Below the pieces are notes generated by a model, which saw only the letters and a program-made list of their open reading frames with translations, had not been told where the DNA came from and did not search any database. Made by a program: the position numbers and the translations under genes. A DNA stretch of 64,000 bases, taken from positions 1-64,000 of the forward strand of contig JADHZB010001022.1 in the NCBI GenBank assembly GCA_015657535.1, given 5' to 3'. The first letter of the stretch is position 1. Each line of letters opens with the position of its first letter. Of this stretch, positions 15,101-28,161 are shown piece by piece. Source of the stretch: Nephromyces sp. MM_2019 (taxonomy: Eukaryota; Apicomplexa; Aconoidasida; Nephromycida).

Positions 15101-18100
15101 CAAACCACCAACCTTTCCCCATCACTACACCACCCCGCACACACCATAAACTGCCCCAAAAACACTCTCTAACCCATATCTCGGCTCAGGAGGATTGCCC
15201 ACTGCACTGATAACTTCCCAAGTGCAACTAATCGTGTTGAACTCTGATATATCTTCTAGTTCAACTTCAGCGTTAGTACCTCCAAAAATGTATATACACG
15301 ACTTATAAACAACAGCAGAATGTCCTGCTCTTCCCAGAGGAACGTAGCTTGTGTGTGAGCTACTGCTACCACTTGAAGATGTGGATGATGAAGATGAGGT
15401 AGACGACGACGAAGACGAGGCATTTCCACCACCAGAATGATTAACATTTGAGATTCTACACCATTGCCTTTCATTGAGATAAACCCTCCAAAGATCGTTG
15501 TGAAAAAGCCATTTTTCAGTCATTGGATTCTGGCAAACTCCACCAAACAGAAAAAGAGCAGGTCCACACATTACTACACGGTAGTCTTGACGCTTCAACA
15601 AGAGCTCACTATGATGCTGTATAGTATGGCTAGTCCAAGTGAGAGTATTGAGATCACACTCGTGTATGGAAAAGCTATCCACACCATCTGAAAATCTTCC
15701 GTGAAAAACATAGATTTTGTCGTCGTAAGAGAGTAAATCTATGCCATCTCTAAACTGAGGGCAAGGACCAGTCGTGTCTCGGCGATTCCATCGATGTTTT
15801 CCATTTCCAACTGCAAGAGAGCAAAGTTAGCTCAGAATGTTAGTGGGAAAGTAGATGAAGAAGGGTGGGTGCTAGAACGAGCGGGGAAAAACGAGGGAGA
15901 AGAAGAAACAGGAGAAGAAGCAGAGGAGAAGCAGATAAAGAAGTAGAAGAGAAGAGAAACAGGAAAAAGTACGAAAAAACGTAATTCTGACTTTTTCGAC
16001 AGGAAAAGAGCTTGGTTTTTATTGAAGCAGAGAGGTAGGAGAGCAGTGGGAAAATAAAATCAATAGAGGAAAAGGCATTGGACTCGCCTGTGCAGCTCCT
16101 TAAGTCAGAAAAAATCCGGCGAATCATGAGGAAGAGTGGAGGAAAACTGCACTTTTCTCCACACCCCTACAAGATGAAGCAAAACAGCTAAAAACACAAA
16201 AAAAAACCCAAAAAAAAACCCAAAAAAAAACCTTCACACCTTCTCCACATACCTTCCCAAAAAATGACGTCAAATCCCTAGAAAACTACCAACCCCCCTC
16301 CACGTCCTAACCCATAAAAACCATTTAAAATGCCCAAAAAACCTCTAACCCCTCCATCCCCCATCCACTCACGATATTCAAAAGCATATAGATTATCCAG
16401 CAGCCCAGGAGAAGCAGCTTCTTTTCCAAAAGCATAGAGCTGCCCACCACACTCCACAAAGGCAGTTCTTTCAGCCAAATGAGTCAATGAGTCCAAGAGA
16501 TCCAGTTTTTCCCAGTGTGGAGATTGAGAACCTCTCTCCACACCTCCTTCACTAGAATCAGGACCCCCTATCTGACTGCTAGCCTCTAAAGAGACGCTAC
16601 TCTCTCCAAATGAAGAGGTAGTCGCTGACTGAGAAGAAAAAACTCCGGAAGATGAGCGGTCAACGATAACCCCCTTATCATTCGATGTCAGCATATGACT
16701 ACTTACAGGGAAAGCCTTGGCAGGCTCTTTGGGCAATACCTCCATACCTACAGTTGCAGGGCTTTGGATAGTTGGGGTGATACTATCTACATTACCACTA
16801 CTACTATTGTGGCTTCTATAAGCGTTATGAAGCAGAGACTGCTGCTCGCGATTACTCAGCCTCATGAAATTCGAAAGATATTGCCCCATTTCAGATACGC
16901 TGAAGCTCGCCTTAGGGCCAGCTTCATGGTGTGCTCCGGGCGGATCTTGAAGATAAGAAATATAGGAAGAAGCAGCGTTGTCTAATCCTAGAAACATATC
17001 AGAGTTCTCAAAATCAGCCTGTTCAGTCGAATTTGCAATGGGATTTATACTATGAGGGATATTGCTGCCAGTAATACCTCCATCATTAACATTTCTACCA
17101 TTTCCATAGCTAAAATTCCCCAAACTACCACCAAAAACACTCGTGTTTCCACTGCTACTAGCACCGATATTGCTGATGTTGTTGCTTATACTAGCAGAAG
17201 CACTATAACCACCACCGTAGCCACTGCCTCCGCCAGCAAACGGATTCGCAGTACTAGCTCCACCACCCTTGGAAGCTGCAAGGGAATAGCCAGAAAGAGA
17301 GGGAGTAGAACTTGCAAGAGACGAAGAGGAAAAACCACCACCCATTCGCACACCAGAACCTCGAATACTATCAGTGCTGTACCTCGAAGAGGAAGAAGGA
17401 GGATTTAACACCACAGGAAATAAGAGAGAGTTATTCCTATCGGGAGCTGCTACAGCTGTTGCTGTTGAGCTCAATGAAAGAAAAAAATTTCCCCCCATTG
17501 AGCCATCAGAAACAGAGGTTATGGGGTTGCTATTTCCACCCTGAAAGAACCCGCTGCCGATTAAGCTTTTTCCCTTAAAATCCACACTAGAATTGCTCTG
17601 AGATTGAATTCCCGAAATGCCGGAATGAGTATTCATCACAGGCTGCAGCATGTGAAGAGATGCGCCGGACGTTGCAGACATCCCGGGTGGGGGCAAGAGA
17701 CTTCCGCTAGTAAGGGAGGTGCTAGATAGCAGAGGTTGAGTCTGGGTTAGTGAACCAGCCCCACCAGTCGGAGTAATGCCCTGATTCAAGCCATTGCTGG
17801 AAGGCAATACGCACATGCTTGCAGCACTGGTAGAAGCAGCTAATGTACCCCCAGGAGCAGAAGAAGCGATACCCCCAATACCACCACCCCCACCACCAGC
17901 TGGAACAGCAATAGCTACGCCTCCATTACTAGCAACACTCCCACTCGCATGAGCTAAGCCTAAGTTGCTACCAACTCCGGTAGCTCCAATGCCAGGAGGT
18001 GAAGTTCCCGACACTTTCTGGGTGGAACTATCGCGAGGAGGCGGAGGAGGAGGAGGAACATGAGGTGTACGTACACTGGTATTTCCCGGTGGTACTACAG

Positions 18101-19525
18101 TGCTACCAAAGCTCTTCTCCCCCCCCCTGTTACTTCCCCGATTAGTTATTGGCGGAGGAGGAACTTTTGAAGAAGGTAAGCTGCTAGCATTGCTAAAGTT
18201 GCTCATTGCTGCCGTACTCTTTTTCATTGTTATTTTTCCTTGCTGAAGAGATGAACTTGGAGATGAGCAACTCATACCAGTAGCAGCAGCAGAGGTAGCG
18301 AAGCTGATGACACTACTGTTACTGCTGTTGTAGCTATTTCCAACAGGACTACTCGTAATAGAATTACCACACAGAGCAGTATGATGATAAGAAAGAGGGT
18401 TTGTAACAGCAGAAGAGTTATTAGCACCGCCACTACCACTCACACCTAAAGAAGGCATAAACAAAGGAACAACTGCGGTACTTTGATTAGGGAGTGATGC
18501 GGTGAAAGCAACGACTGAAGTTGAGCTACTAACCCTCGATGTATGTACAGCACATTGGAAACTGCTCTTACTACAGGGTGACACCTTTGGTATAAACTCC
18601 TCCGCGTTAGGATTAAATCTTAAGCCGCTTCCTTTCCTAATATTATCTGTTAGGTCTGACATGTGCTGCATTGGGGTGCATAGTTGCTCATCATCTATTA
18701 CACCAGCTACAAGGGGGGAGGGGAGGGGAATTTGAGAGACCTGAGGTACCTGAACTGATCTGAGAAGGGGAGAGGAGAGGTTTGCGGTGTGTGTTTTTTG
18801 GGGGAGTTTAGGATGAGAGGATGCTGAGAATGAGAGTAATGGCGGGTAAAGTCAATGGGTTGAGGCTGTGTGTACCAAAGCTGGGAAGAAGTTAAGAGTG
18901 GGGATATATATATTGAAGAAATAAAAATGATGAGAGCTGGGAGTGTGTGGTTTTACTCATTGTGTGTGGGTAATGTAGCTGGGTGGATCTTGGAGAGCCT
19001 GGGGTTCTAGACACCCAATACTGAAGTGGTTTCTGTTGGTGGGTGCGTGTGTGAGTGTGTGTGGATGCGTGGGTGTGTTGGCGTATGTTCATAACTGCGA
19101 ATTTATGTATGCGCATGACCGCGTGTGAGTTCACAACACACGAAGAAGTGCCATATCTCATACACTAGATGTCAAAACACAACAAAACTTACCAACAAAA
19201 CATTCGCCTCTCACGCACAAAAAGACAATCAATCGCACCCAAAAATTTCGCAAATTCTAAGCACAATTGTAGTTTTCGCTGTATATTTCACACACCATAT
19301 CCCAATGAAGATCTTGAAGCAACACGCCACGAAAAAAATTAAATCTAACCTCCGTAGCTCTTTCACTCTACTATCTGGCACAAGGCCAACTTTCTCCTGG
19401 GTATATAAACCGACGTCCAGCTTCTTAATGATGCCTTTAGATGCAAAAGGAACACCTTCTTCCTTGCCGCCTATCGTGGAGGGCATATCACCATTATTAT
19501 CTTGCAAACTGCTTTCGGGTAACAT
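6188..19525 (-). CDS. Giant Kelch-propeller protein with PAM2-like motif and coiled coil (6 exons)
   Basis: Exons on the minus strand are 19525-19350, 18759-16373, 15810-15174, 14553-14480, 13552-13196 and 12975-6188. Every junction is GT-AG and in phase; together they give 10419 nt, 3472 residues plus TGA. Residues 103-116 match the PAM2 consensus (core FNPNAEEFIP). A long Ser/Asn/Gly-rich stretch follows. Six Kelch-type blades span about 820-1170, with GG doublets after hydrophobic strands (LFLFGG, IYIFGG, MIIFGGFGG, LLIFGGKG). A charged heptad-like coiled coil lies near 1237-1365. About 2000 low-complexity Ser/Gly/Asn/Ala residues end in an acidic tail (DESDEELPSWA), all in one 6.8 kb exon. 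Kelch propellers are protein-binding scaffolds, and propeller plus coiled coil recalls Tea1-type polarity proteins. PAM2 suggests contact with poly(A)-binding protein and a role in mRNA handling; that is inference. The ATG at 19525 is the first in frame; an upstream exon is possible. Confidence 0.85.
18588..18629 (-). other. PAM2-like motif coding segment
   Basis: This segment encodes SGLRFNPNAEEFIP within the second exon of the Kelch gene. The family consensus for PAM2, as in ataxin-2, PAIP1/2, Tob and GW182, is S-x-L-N-P-N-A-x-E-F-x-P. All core positions Asn-Pro-Asn-Ala-x-Glu-Phe-x-Pro are present. The usual Leu before Asn is Phe, and a Leu sits two residues earlier. The Phe of EF is the residue that inserts into the MLLE domain of PABPC1. 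The flanks are disordered-looking, as expected for a linear motif. Confidence 0.7.
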
Positions 19526-22500
19526 TTCACCAGCGAGTACTATTGTGAGCCGTAAGCATTAGAGCGTCAAGTTGTCTTCAAAATTTAAACTTTAAAAAAC
19601 CGTCAACAGGAACACTAAACCAAGGAAAATACAGCGGTAATTTCGGGAATATTTTCGAAAAAATAAGGAATCGCAGATACTATCGGATTGGATTAGTGTG
19701 TAAGACAAGAGAAAGTGAAGGAAAATCCGTAGTAAAAGACATGATTTAATACGAACACAAGTGTGAAAAGGGAAAAGTATGAAATCTTCATATTAGAAGA
19801 TGTGATTTAGAAGGAAAAAAATAGTGTAAGAAGAGCTTCTTCCTATAGCTTTTAATACTTCAAAACGTTATATACTCTATGCAATAGCTACAAATTACTT
19901 ACGACAGTTTGCTGAGCAGAAAAATCGATAGGAAAATTTTCCATTAGATCAAGAGAGAACAACCACACCTGTGAGAAAATCCCAATCAAAACAAACTAAC
20001 GTTACCCAAAAAATGTAAAAAACAGCAAAGAGCAAGAATGTCAAATCAATCAACCTCTACATCGTATTAGACGAAGCGAGATACTCACGGAACAGCACCA
20101 AATCGTTAAAACTGTAGGGGATTCGCAACTACAACTTCAGAAGAACTCTTCAGGAGGAAGTTAGGAAACAACCGTTTCACGCAGCATTACCTAACAGTGC
20201 AACCCTTAAACCTTTAAAACACGAGGAAGGTAAAGTAAGAGAAAGGCATAGATTGTTCTGGATGAAGGGAAGTTGAGTAATGTTATTAACTCTTTCTTAA
20301 AGGTGTATGAAGGCAAAAGCCGAGACGAAATTAGTCCAAATTTACTCGAATCTATGACTAAGCTGTTACACATAGAATGCAAATATAGAGCTGACGTGTC
20401 ACACTATTCATTTTCAGAGCATGAAGGCTTGTAGGTGAAATCAAGCAGAACTACCAAACGAGCCCAACACTATAGTAAGAGTATGGGCATCGATCTCATT
20501 TTCTTGGACCAAAATCGTCAGCCTAACACCCCTTTCAAACCATTTCTCAGCAAGAGTGTAGAGCTGAGCCTTCATTCTTCAAGATCTTCGTGCGAAAAAA
20601 AGGTATGATATAGCCTTTTATCAAAAAACCACATGATTTTCCATTTAAGAAGTCGGATATGGTGCTAAAAATCAAGGAGACTGTAAAAATAAGGCTACCT
20701 ACTCACGCGTGCACGACTTGCAGCACATAAAATAAAATAGCAGAAGTACGGTGCTCGACTCAAAAAAAACTCTCATCTACTATACTGCCAGATTTGGATG
20801 AAATAGGCGATTTTTTCCTTGCCTTAGGCAATCTGAAGTACCTAATTATTTTTAGCTACAAAATTAAGCTTCTGGCCTGCTAAAAAACGCTAAACCGCGG
20901 CCATTTGAAATCAAAGAAAAATAAAAGCACGCTTATAAACTCAAACCATTACATTATCTGGTTCAGTTTCTAATACACGAAATAATATTAAGGAGATTTC
21001 CTATAATCAAATAGGACACTTTTTTTTATAAAAATATCACCACTTTGAAGAAAAAATATCATATGGCGACTAGTCCATCATCTTGCAGCAGCTACTTCTA
21101 TAAAAAAACCAAAAAACGTTCTAAGGTAGTCTTGAAAAGCATATTTATATCCTAAGCATGAACAGCAGATATCGTAAGCACAGCAGCGTGCTATCGGTCG
21201 AATGCAACAAAGGAACAGCAAGTAGCAAAGTCAATCATATTCAGTGAACGCCACAAAAGAAACCCACTCCTTGAAGTCCCAAATAATATGAAAAAAATAT
21301 ATTAAGAACCAGTGACAAAAAAATTCTTATCCTGTCAGAAAGAATATCAAACTAACAGCCGTAATAAAACTCGAATGGGACTTATGTAGTAGATGCCATG
21401 CACAGAAGCTGCAAAAAAATGCTGTACAACAAATCTCCAATGAGTTGAAAAGAATATTTTCGGCTGAGTAAGGTATCGGCGTAGCGAGAATCCCAAAAAA
21501 GTAATTACCTGTTTAATCACAGATCCAGATCAACCTCTACTTGATGAAAGCAACGCAGGAAAGGTCAGGCAAAGCCTTATATTTCAAGGCAAATTCACAG
21601 TGGCACCATGGTACGCAGTTCTATCTAAGAATTCCATAAAATACGCAATAGCGATTGCTCTGTGTATATATACTATACCCAAGAACTTAAGAACCAAACG
21701 CTACCTCACATAAAGCACAATTCATGAAATTTTGCACGGGAACAAAGGCGGACTTACACGCTCAGTCATGAAAAACAGTGGAGAAAGGAGGGAAGTTCCT
21801 CACACATATACAGAATAACATAAATAGTATACTTTTATATATGTAACAATAGACAAATGACTTTAAAACTGATACCAGACAGGTAGAGTGAATATATTCA
21901 CACGAGCGCGCCGGCTGTACATACATCTACATTCATGCGTAGCAATGGACTCTATCCATTACTAGGCTCCGCTGCGTAGTCATCACTTCCTCAATGTTTA
22001 CGATTATCAGAGTCTTAATTTCATAAAAAAGCATTCACTACATATATAAATGTATATACCAGCTACTACAAGTCGCACATATTACCACACGCCCACGCTA
22101 ACACAGCAACACACTGGGAAATGCTGAGGATGCCTTCGCCATATATGTGTATGGATATCATGCGCAGCCCTACTGCGGAGACCTCAAACGTCGAGTGGCA
22201 CCGCGGCTGGAAAAAAAGCGCAGTAAAACTTGGGTGTTACACACGATAGTAATGCGGTGCTCAAATGCACCGCAGGCTCAGGGAAAGGATATTTGTTATG
22301 GCTATTGGGGTGGTGTAGCTGCTTTGTTATGATTATTATCCGTTACCCAATTTTACTGGCTTGACCTTTATTTCGCGATCCCAGCAAGAACGACAGGCCG
22401 CGGAGGGTAAAGTCAATAATTCCAGGAACTCGTTACACACCGCCCCGTGCTTCGGGACAGGCTACAAGCAGTAAATATGATTACAAATACACGTGGGTCC

Positions 22501-24471
22501 GCCGTGTCTCGATGTGGTGCTGAACTTACAGGGCTGGCCATGCCGTGGAGCAGAAGAACGATCTTGAGAGTACTCAGTCATATTGGTACGTGAAAAAAGA
22601 TGCATCACTTGATAAAATCGCATGATGAAGTGTATCGGCGCTGTTTTTTAGGAGCTAGTACTTGGTGGTATGGGCGAGACACCAAGTCTTTTTGTATTGT
22701 AGTTAAATATGAAACCTCGTTTGTTAGTTTTAGTTATGAGGATTGTCGTTTTGATGACTATACCGGTCAGCAAAGCGCTACGCCTTAGTTGAGATTGCTC
22801 TGCAGTGCTATCTGCTGTTTCCTGCATATGGGGCGCTAGCACTTGGGGTAAACGCAGTAAAGTGCATCTTGCTTTACAAGCGTGAGCGCACTCTTTCGTG
22901 TGTTTCAGAGGGTTCACTTGCTTATTACTGCTTGCTGAAAGGATCAATGTCTCGGCGACTAGAATAGAGACAAGCAGGTTTCATCCATAATGTGAAAGTC
23001 TTATATGTTAGAAGTGAAAATACCGTTGCTCAACATGTTTCCATTGCAATGATGATATTCGTTTTGGATGGTTTTGGAATAATAAGGAGACTATTATGTG
23101 CGTGCTGCAGATTTATTGATGGCTAATACATTTTTCAAGCAAGTTGTGTAGAATCGAGGGAAAAATGCAATATTTGGGAGTTTAGGCATTTGCAATCAGT
23201 GACTCATGCCAAATTCAATAATCATTGAAATTACATACCACATAAAAGCAAGCATGCAAGCATAGATAGTGGCATAAACATCGAAGAAAATATAAGTATG
23301 TTTTTTTGTGATTCTAGGCTCGATGCGAGCTGCCTTCCTGTGGATGCTGGCCATCGCTGAAAATCTAAGATCGATTATGTAAAGTCTACCATTGTATATT
23401 GAGTTTGTTGGAGAGAAAACTTATTTTTTCGGCGTTGCATGATACATTTGTTTGTAGCTTTATAACTTATGTTTTTTATGTAATAACTTGAAACCATGAT
23501 CCAGGTAAGAGTAATAGCGAAATTTAATTTCGCGGTTAATGGCTTTTGTTGCGCGTTCAGTGTTCTGCATTTTATGTTACAAGTACTCATGCACGCAAGT
23601 AATACACTGGAACACAAATTATAAGCAACTCAAATATAGAACTGGAATGTAGTATGAACATTGCATTGCTTTAAATATTATTCCTTTTAATATAGGCTTA
23701 AGTAAAGATGATTTTGAGTATTTTCATGTGATTGATGCGCTTCAATTTTGTTCGTTTCCCACAAGAAAGCGCTATGTAACAGGCAAAAAAATATTCATAC
23801 GAAAATGCACGCTGATTACAAGAAATTTTTAAGCTGATGTATACAGCAGGTAATGCACTAATGACTAGGGTCAGAAGTCAAGCATCTGTACGAAAATGAA
23901 GATACCAGCGCTGCTGGCATGCAACGATGGTGGTATATGCTATATAGCCAGTCTAAAGGTATAGTAATGGTAGCAGATGCAATAAATATTTACTGGAAAA
24001 TGCCTTATTCCTTGGCAACCACGCCAATATAAGCTAATAGAGGAGATTGGCACATCGATAAATTATGTTCACCCTTTCAATCTATAGAGGTTCTTAGGCT
24101 GATTTTGTCGTTTGAAAGGGAGTTGCAAAAGAATCTGATGTATTGTAGCAAACTTCATCGCTGGTAAAATCCTTCATAAACGGCATATCAACCCATAGCA
24201 ATCATTGAAAATCTTGCTGGGAAACAGTGGCACGCACAATAAAGAATAAACTTAGTGGAATTACCTCCAAATAGCACCTTAGTTGTTAATTTTATAAAAT
24301 TGTTTTTAGAAACAAAGACAGCTTTACACTTTAATGTTAAAATAACAGATTTTTTATTTAGTTTTTACCTCTAATGAGGTATAAAAATGATCATAATATA
24401 GCATTTCCTATTAAAATTTATCAAATACAAAAAGTATGGAGAGCAAATACATTTCCGGATGCCCATTCTCC
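19526..24471. other. Intergenic stretch without recognised gene
   Basis: No open frame longer than about 100 codons is convincing. The left part is A-rich. A GC-richer island at 22090-22560 stands out, and its strand and nature are undecided. A short unit near 24252-24283 resembles the 60-bp repeat that follows. Confidence 0.5.
22090..22560. other. GC-richer island with rRNA-like patch
   Basis: About 470 bp are clearly richer in G and C than the surroundings. The island contains GTTACACACCGCCC at about 22431-22444, close to the universal small-subunit rRNA motif GTACACACCGCCC, followed by a short CCCG/CGGG hairpin. The flanks do not align by eye with any rRNA I know, so this may be a structured RNA gene, a degraded rRNA or organelle fragment, or chance. 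Confidence 0.3.
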
Positions 24472-24585
24472 AGCTGGTACGGATAGCATGAGCTTAGAGG
24501 AACTACAGCAAAATAGCAACTTAGAGCTGCTAGCTGGCACGGATAGCATAAAATTAGAGGAACTACCTCGAAATGGTACCTTAGC
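24472..24585. repeat. 60-bp direct repeat, two copies
   Basis: Copy 1 starts at 24472 and copy 2 at 24532; both begin AGCTGG(T/C)ACGGATAGCAT. They lie in a 103-codon plus-strand frame (24374-24685) that is read through both copies, but this frame shows no known domain and is not called as a gene. Confidence 0.75.
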
Positions 24586-24599
24586 TTTTCTTAGACTGC

Positions 24600-26760
24600 T
24601 CGCTCTTGAGGTGGCACCCAGTGAAAAAACAAGAAGGAACCAAAGCATTATTGGATACATATTTACTCTTTTTGGTAAAGGATGATATTGAGCAGAAAAG
24701 AGCTTAAATAGCATCGTCCTTTCAAGTGTTATCAGGAAATATCTTAGTACAAATCGAGATTTTCGCCAAGATGCCGTGCTTTATTAAAGCTTTTACATGA
24801 ATGAAGGTCCGCTGAAAATCAATTGTGAGAACAGCTCCCCCTGCTCTCAGCTTAGGTCACAGAGTTTTTTCAAAAAATCAAAGTTAGAGATTCTTAAATT
24901 AGTTATAAAAGCAGAGTTAAACTCACATAGAAATGATGCAAAAAAAGTAAAGCTTGCTGATAGCTTTAAGTTCTTGTCTTATTTTTATTTGTGGAAGATC
25001 TTGAAAAGCAAAAAATGCTTCGCAAAAGGATGCTTCAAAATGAAGTATACTAAACTGAAAACACCAATAGAGCACATAGCAAAACTGAAATTAAAGCAGC
25101 TATATTTTTGTGATACTTCAACTTTATTATTTTAATGGCCGGCTTTATATGCTTCAATGTGATAAATAAAGACTAGCAAGCATCAGTGACTTTCCTGCTG
25201 TATGTCATATTCTCCTAATTAATTTTACAGGCCCCTGACTCATTTCAGAAAACTTGCAAACCGGTTTTACCGAATATCCAGTAGCTTGTCGTTAACATTT
25301 TTGCTCTATTAGCAGCATTATGTTGGTAGCTTCTTCTTTTGCAGAGGATAGTGGCAAGTACATTGGGTTCCATCCTACGGTCCAACAAATTCAGCGCATA
25401 CATAGCAGCATTAGTACTTTTCATTTTTAAAATTATTTAGTTCTCCAAGAGTATTCATCACCACCGCTTCATCGAAAAATCCAAAAGGCAAAATAATAAT
25501 TATAGAATAAATGATGGATTTAACCAGCAGGTGTTCAGCACCTATATCAGAGAAGTTATTAATTCGGTCTCCGGATATAAATGCGAATTTCAACAGTGAA
25601 AAAAAGATTGTACAAAACTATTAAAAGCGTAAAACCAGTGAACATTGAAAAACAGTTTGAGCTCGAGCATAAATTCTACTCTGCCAGCGACACATCCCAT
25701 GTCGTCAGTATTCTACTAGATAAAAAAAAGGGTACACATTTTACTGGAAGGTATTAAAGGGAGAGGTAATACTTTACCGCATATTCACTGCTATAATATT
25801 TTGGAATTGAGCAACAATTTTGTAGTCAATTTTAAGCCTAATTTTATTTTTCGTTTCACTTCCTTTTTTTGGGATATAGATGAATAACCAAGGAAAAATT
25901 ATTTTTATTTGATTATTATAGTTTTCGTACTTGCAGTACCGCAGTCCTCACAAAAGTGATGATAACTTTACTTCTGGGTGACTATAGTCCAAAAAGAGGG
26001 GATGCTTTATATAGAGGTACTTTTTCTAGTGCAAAGAGTTACAGGATTGTTCAATGTACTTTTCAAAGCCTTAATAGTACAGATTTATTTACTTTTCCAA
26101 AGACGTGAAGTTTCTTTATTATGCAAAACCTAATTTAGGAATATTGTATATTAATCACTCTTTTATCCCTTGCCACACATTTTTGTGGCTACTAAAAATA
26201 TTAATAGGATAAGCTTTAAAAGCCTCTTTGCTTTTTCAAAGAGCTTGAAGTTTCTTTATTATTCACAATATAATTAACACCCATTGTATTACAGTGATTC
26301 TTTGCTAATTTACTAAAATTATAATCTTTGGATAAAACACCGTATATCACTAACCTTGATATACCATTTCTTTGAAACATATAATTCATTCGTAGTATCA
26401 GGGGCTTACAAGAAAACTCTATATACTAGTGTACTTACAGCCAAATATATCCAGCATTCCTTGTAGTATCATGTTTCATAATTATACCTTTGTTCATCAT
26501 TTTCATTACAAACTTCTAAAACTTCTTGGTAATGTATTTACTGCGGAGCTACGCAAACAAAGAGCAGGAGCCTCATTTCCACCCTTTTATCGCGCAAACT
26601 GTAAATCAGACTTTTCATATACACTCCCTTCTCCAACCTAGGCGATGCACAGCTACAAAGACGCGCGCGCAGCAAACACAATACAGTCTCATCGCACAAT
26701 AGAAAGCTTTGCATACCATCGGTACTTGCCATGGGTCTGATATGTGCTATGTAGGAGTTG
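24600..26760. other. AT-rich stretch without recognised gene
   Basis: T-rich on the plus strand. A Lys-rich plus-strand frame of 112 codons (24797-25135) and short frames near 26.5 kb have simple composition and no recognisable feature. Confidence 0.5.
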
Positions 26761-26762
26761 AG

Positions 26763-26957
26763 CCTGGTGTGTGAGTGTGTGTGTGTGTGAGCGAGTGTAT
26801 GACTGTGTGTGTGTGTGAGCGAGTGTATGACTGTGTGTGTGTGTGAGCGAGTGTATGACTGTGTGTGTGTGTGAGCGAGTGTATGACTGTGTGTGTGTGT
26901 GAGCGAGTGTATGACTGTGTGTGTGTGTGAGCGAGTGTATGACTGTGTGTGTGAGCC
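26763..26957. repeat. 28-bp minisatellite, about 6 copies
   Basis: The unit is GAGCGAGTGTATGAC followed by (TG)6T, with starts at 26789, 26817, 26845, 26873, 26901 and 26929. TG-rich half-units flank both sides. The copies are essentially identical, so recent expansion is likely. The period is not a multiple of three, which keeps all minus-strand frames open with Ser-His-Thr repeats; these frames are not genes. Confidence 0.93.
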
Positions 26958-27344
26958 TGTGCTTGAACAAGGTGTGTGAGCCAGATGTTTATCAGCCACA
27001 TGTGTGTGAGCCATATCTGTGTGCCTGTGGGATATACATTTTCATAGCTGCTTTGGGGGGCTTCAGCATGTCAATTCAATCCAAGGCCCCATAATGTGCC
27101 GTTTTCATCATTAAGGCCAATTTTGAAAGTTCTCGCTGTATCTGGGTTTCCGCCATATCTGCCTGCACATATGTGACTACTCTAAACTGCTTTCGATGAA
27201 TGCAGCTAAACTGCAACGGAAATCTCGTCTTCTCTCAAAAGAACAATACTCTTCTTTGGTGTTGAAGTCTGGTAAAGAAACTGCAGTATCTTGAGGCTCA
27301 AAATTGGCTTTTTTTGCTGTAATTTTGCTCTTTTAGAGGAAAGT

Positions 27345-27545
27345 GCAGTATATTGGCACTTCGTCTCATAATTTCCCCTCTTTTGCTTCAATCTATCTCT
27401 CTAAGTAAACTATAGTGTATTGCCACTTTTTGTCATAATTTCCCCTCTTTTGCTTCATCATATCTCTGTCTCTAAGTAACCTGCCGTATATCACCACTTC
27501 GTCTCATAATTTCCACTCTTGTGCTTCAATATCTCTCTCTTTCTA
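27345..27545. repeat. Diverged tandem repeat of about 70 bp, three copies
   Basis: Each copy contains (C/T)(A/C)TAATTTCC(C/A)CTCTTTTGCTTCA-like sequence, followed by a TCTCTCTCTAAGTAA-like segment. The copies differ by scattered substitutions. Confidence 0.8.
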
Positions 27546-28161
27546 GAGCCCCTTTTGTCACAAAATAATCGTGTGATTTGCCCCAATTTTGCTATTGAAA
27601 TATATCAGCTTTGCAGTAACATTTTGTAGGCTGTTTATGTGGTTCCTTCAGTATATCGGCTGGTTTTTTATCTAATCTCCTAGCCAGTATACAGGTTTCA
27701 GTGTTTACATCTTGTTTGTGTTGCATGCGCCAATATATTGCTCATAGATAAATTATATGTTATTAAATCATTTTTTACGTAATTCGTGATAATATCAGCA
27801 TTTCCTATTGAAATTTTTGTTTTTAGGAATAAATTATTTGTTTTGCATCATTTTCGTTGATTTTTGACGTTTTATAATAAGAGATTAAACCTATTTCATA
27901 ACTTTTTTTTAGAAAAGGTTATCTAATTCGAATGCAAATTGAAGGCAGCGAGAGTAAAGTGTTTAAAGTTTCTGATAAAAGCTTGATTGGGAGTTTCTCA
28001 CGATTCTGTGTTTGTTTTTTTAAGATCTTTGTATATATATTTCGTTATGAGATGACCTTTTTTTCTGATATTTTCTTGTGTTTTTCTTGAGAAGAGTTGT
28101 GCCCTCTACGGCATGTAGGTGCCTCTCCTGGCAGGGATTGGTCTTTCACTCACACTACCTT

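Noticed and set aside
26538..27014. Minus-strand frame of 158 codons rich in Ser-His-Thr
   Set aside because: It is produced by the 28-bp TG-rich minisatellite; all frames stay open because the repeat has no stop codon.
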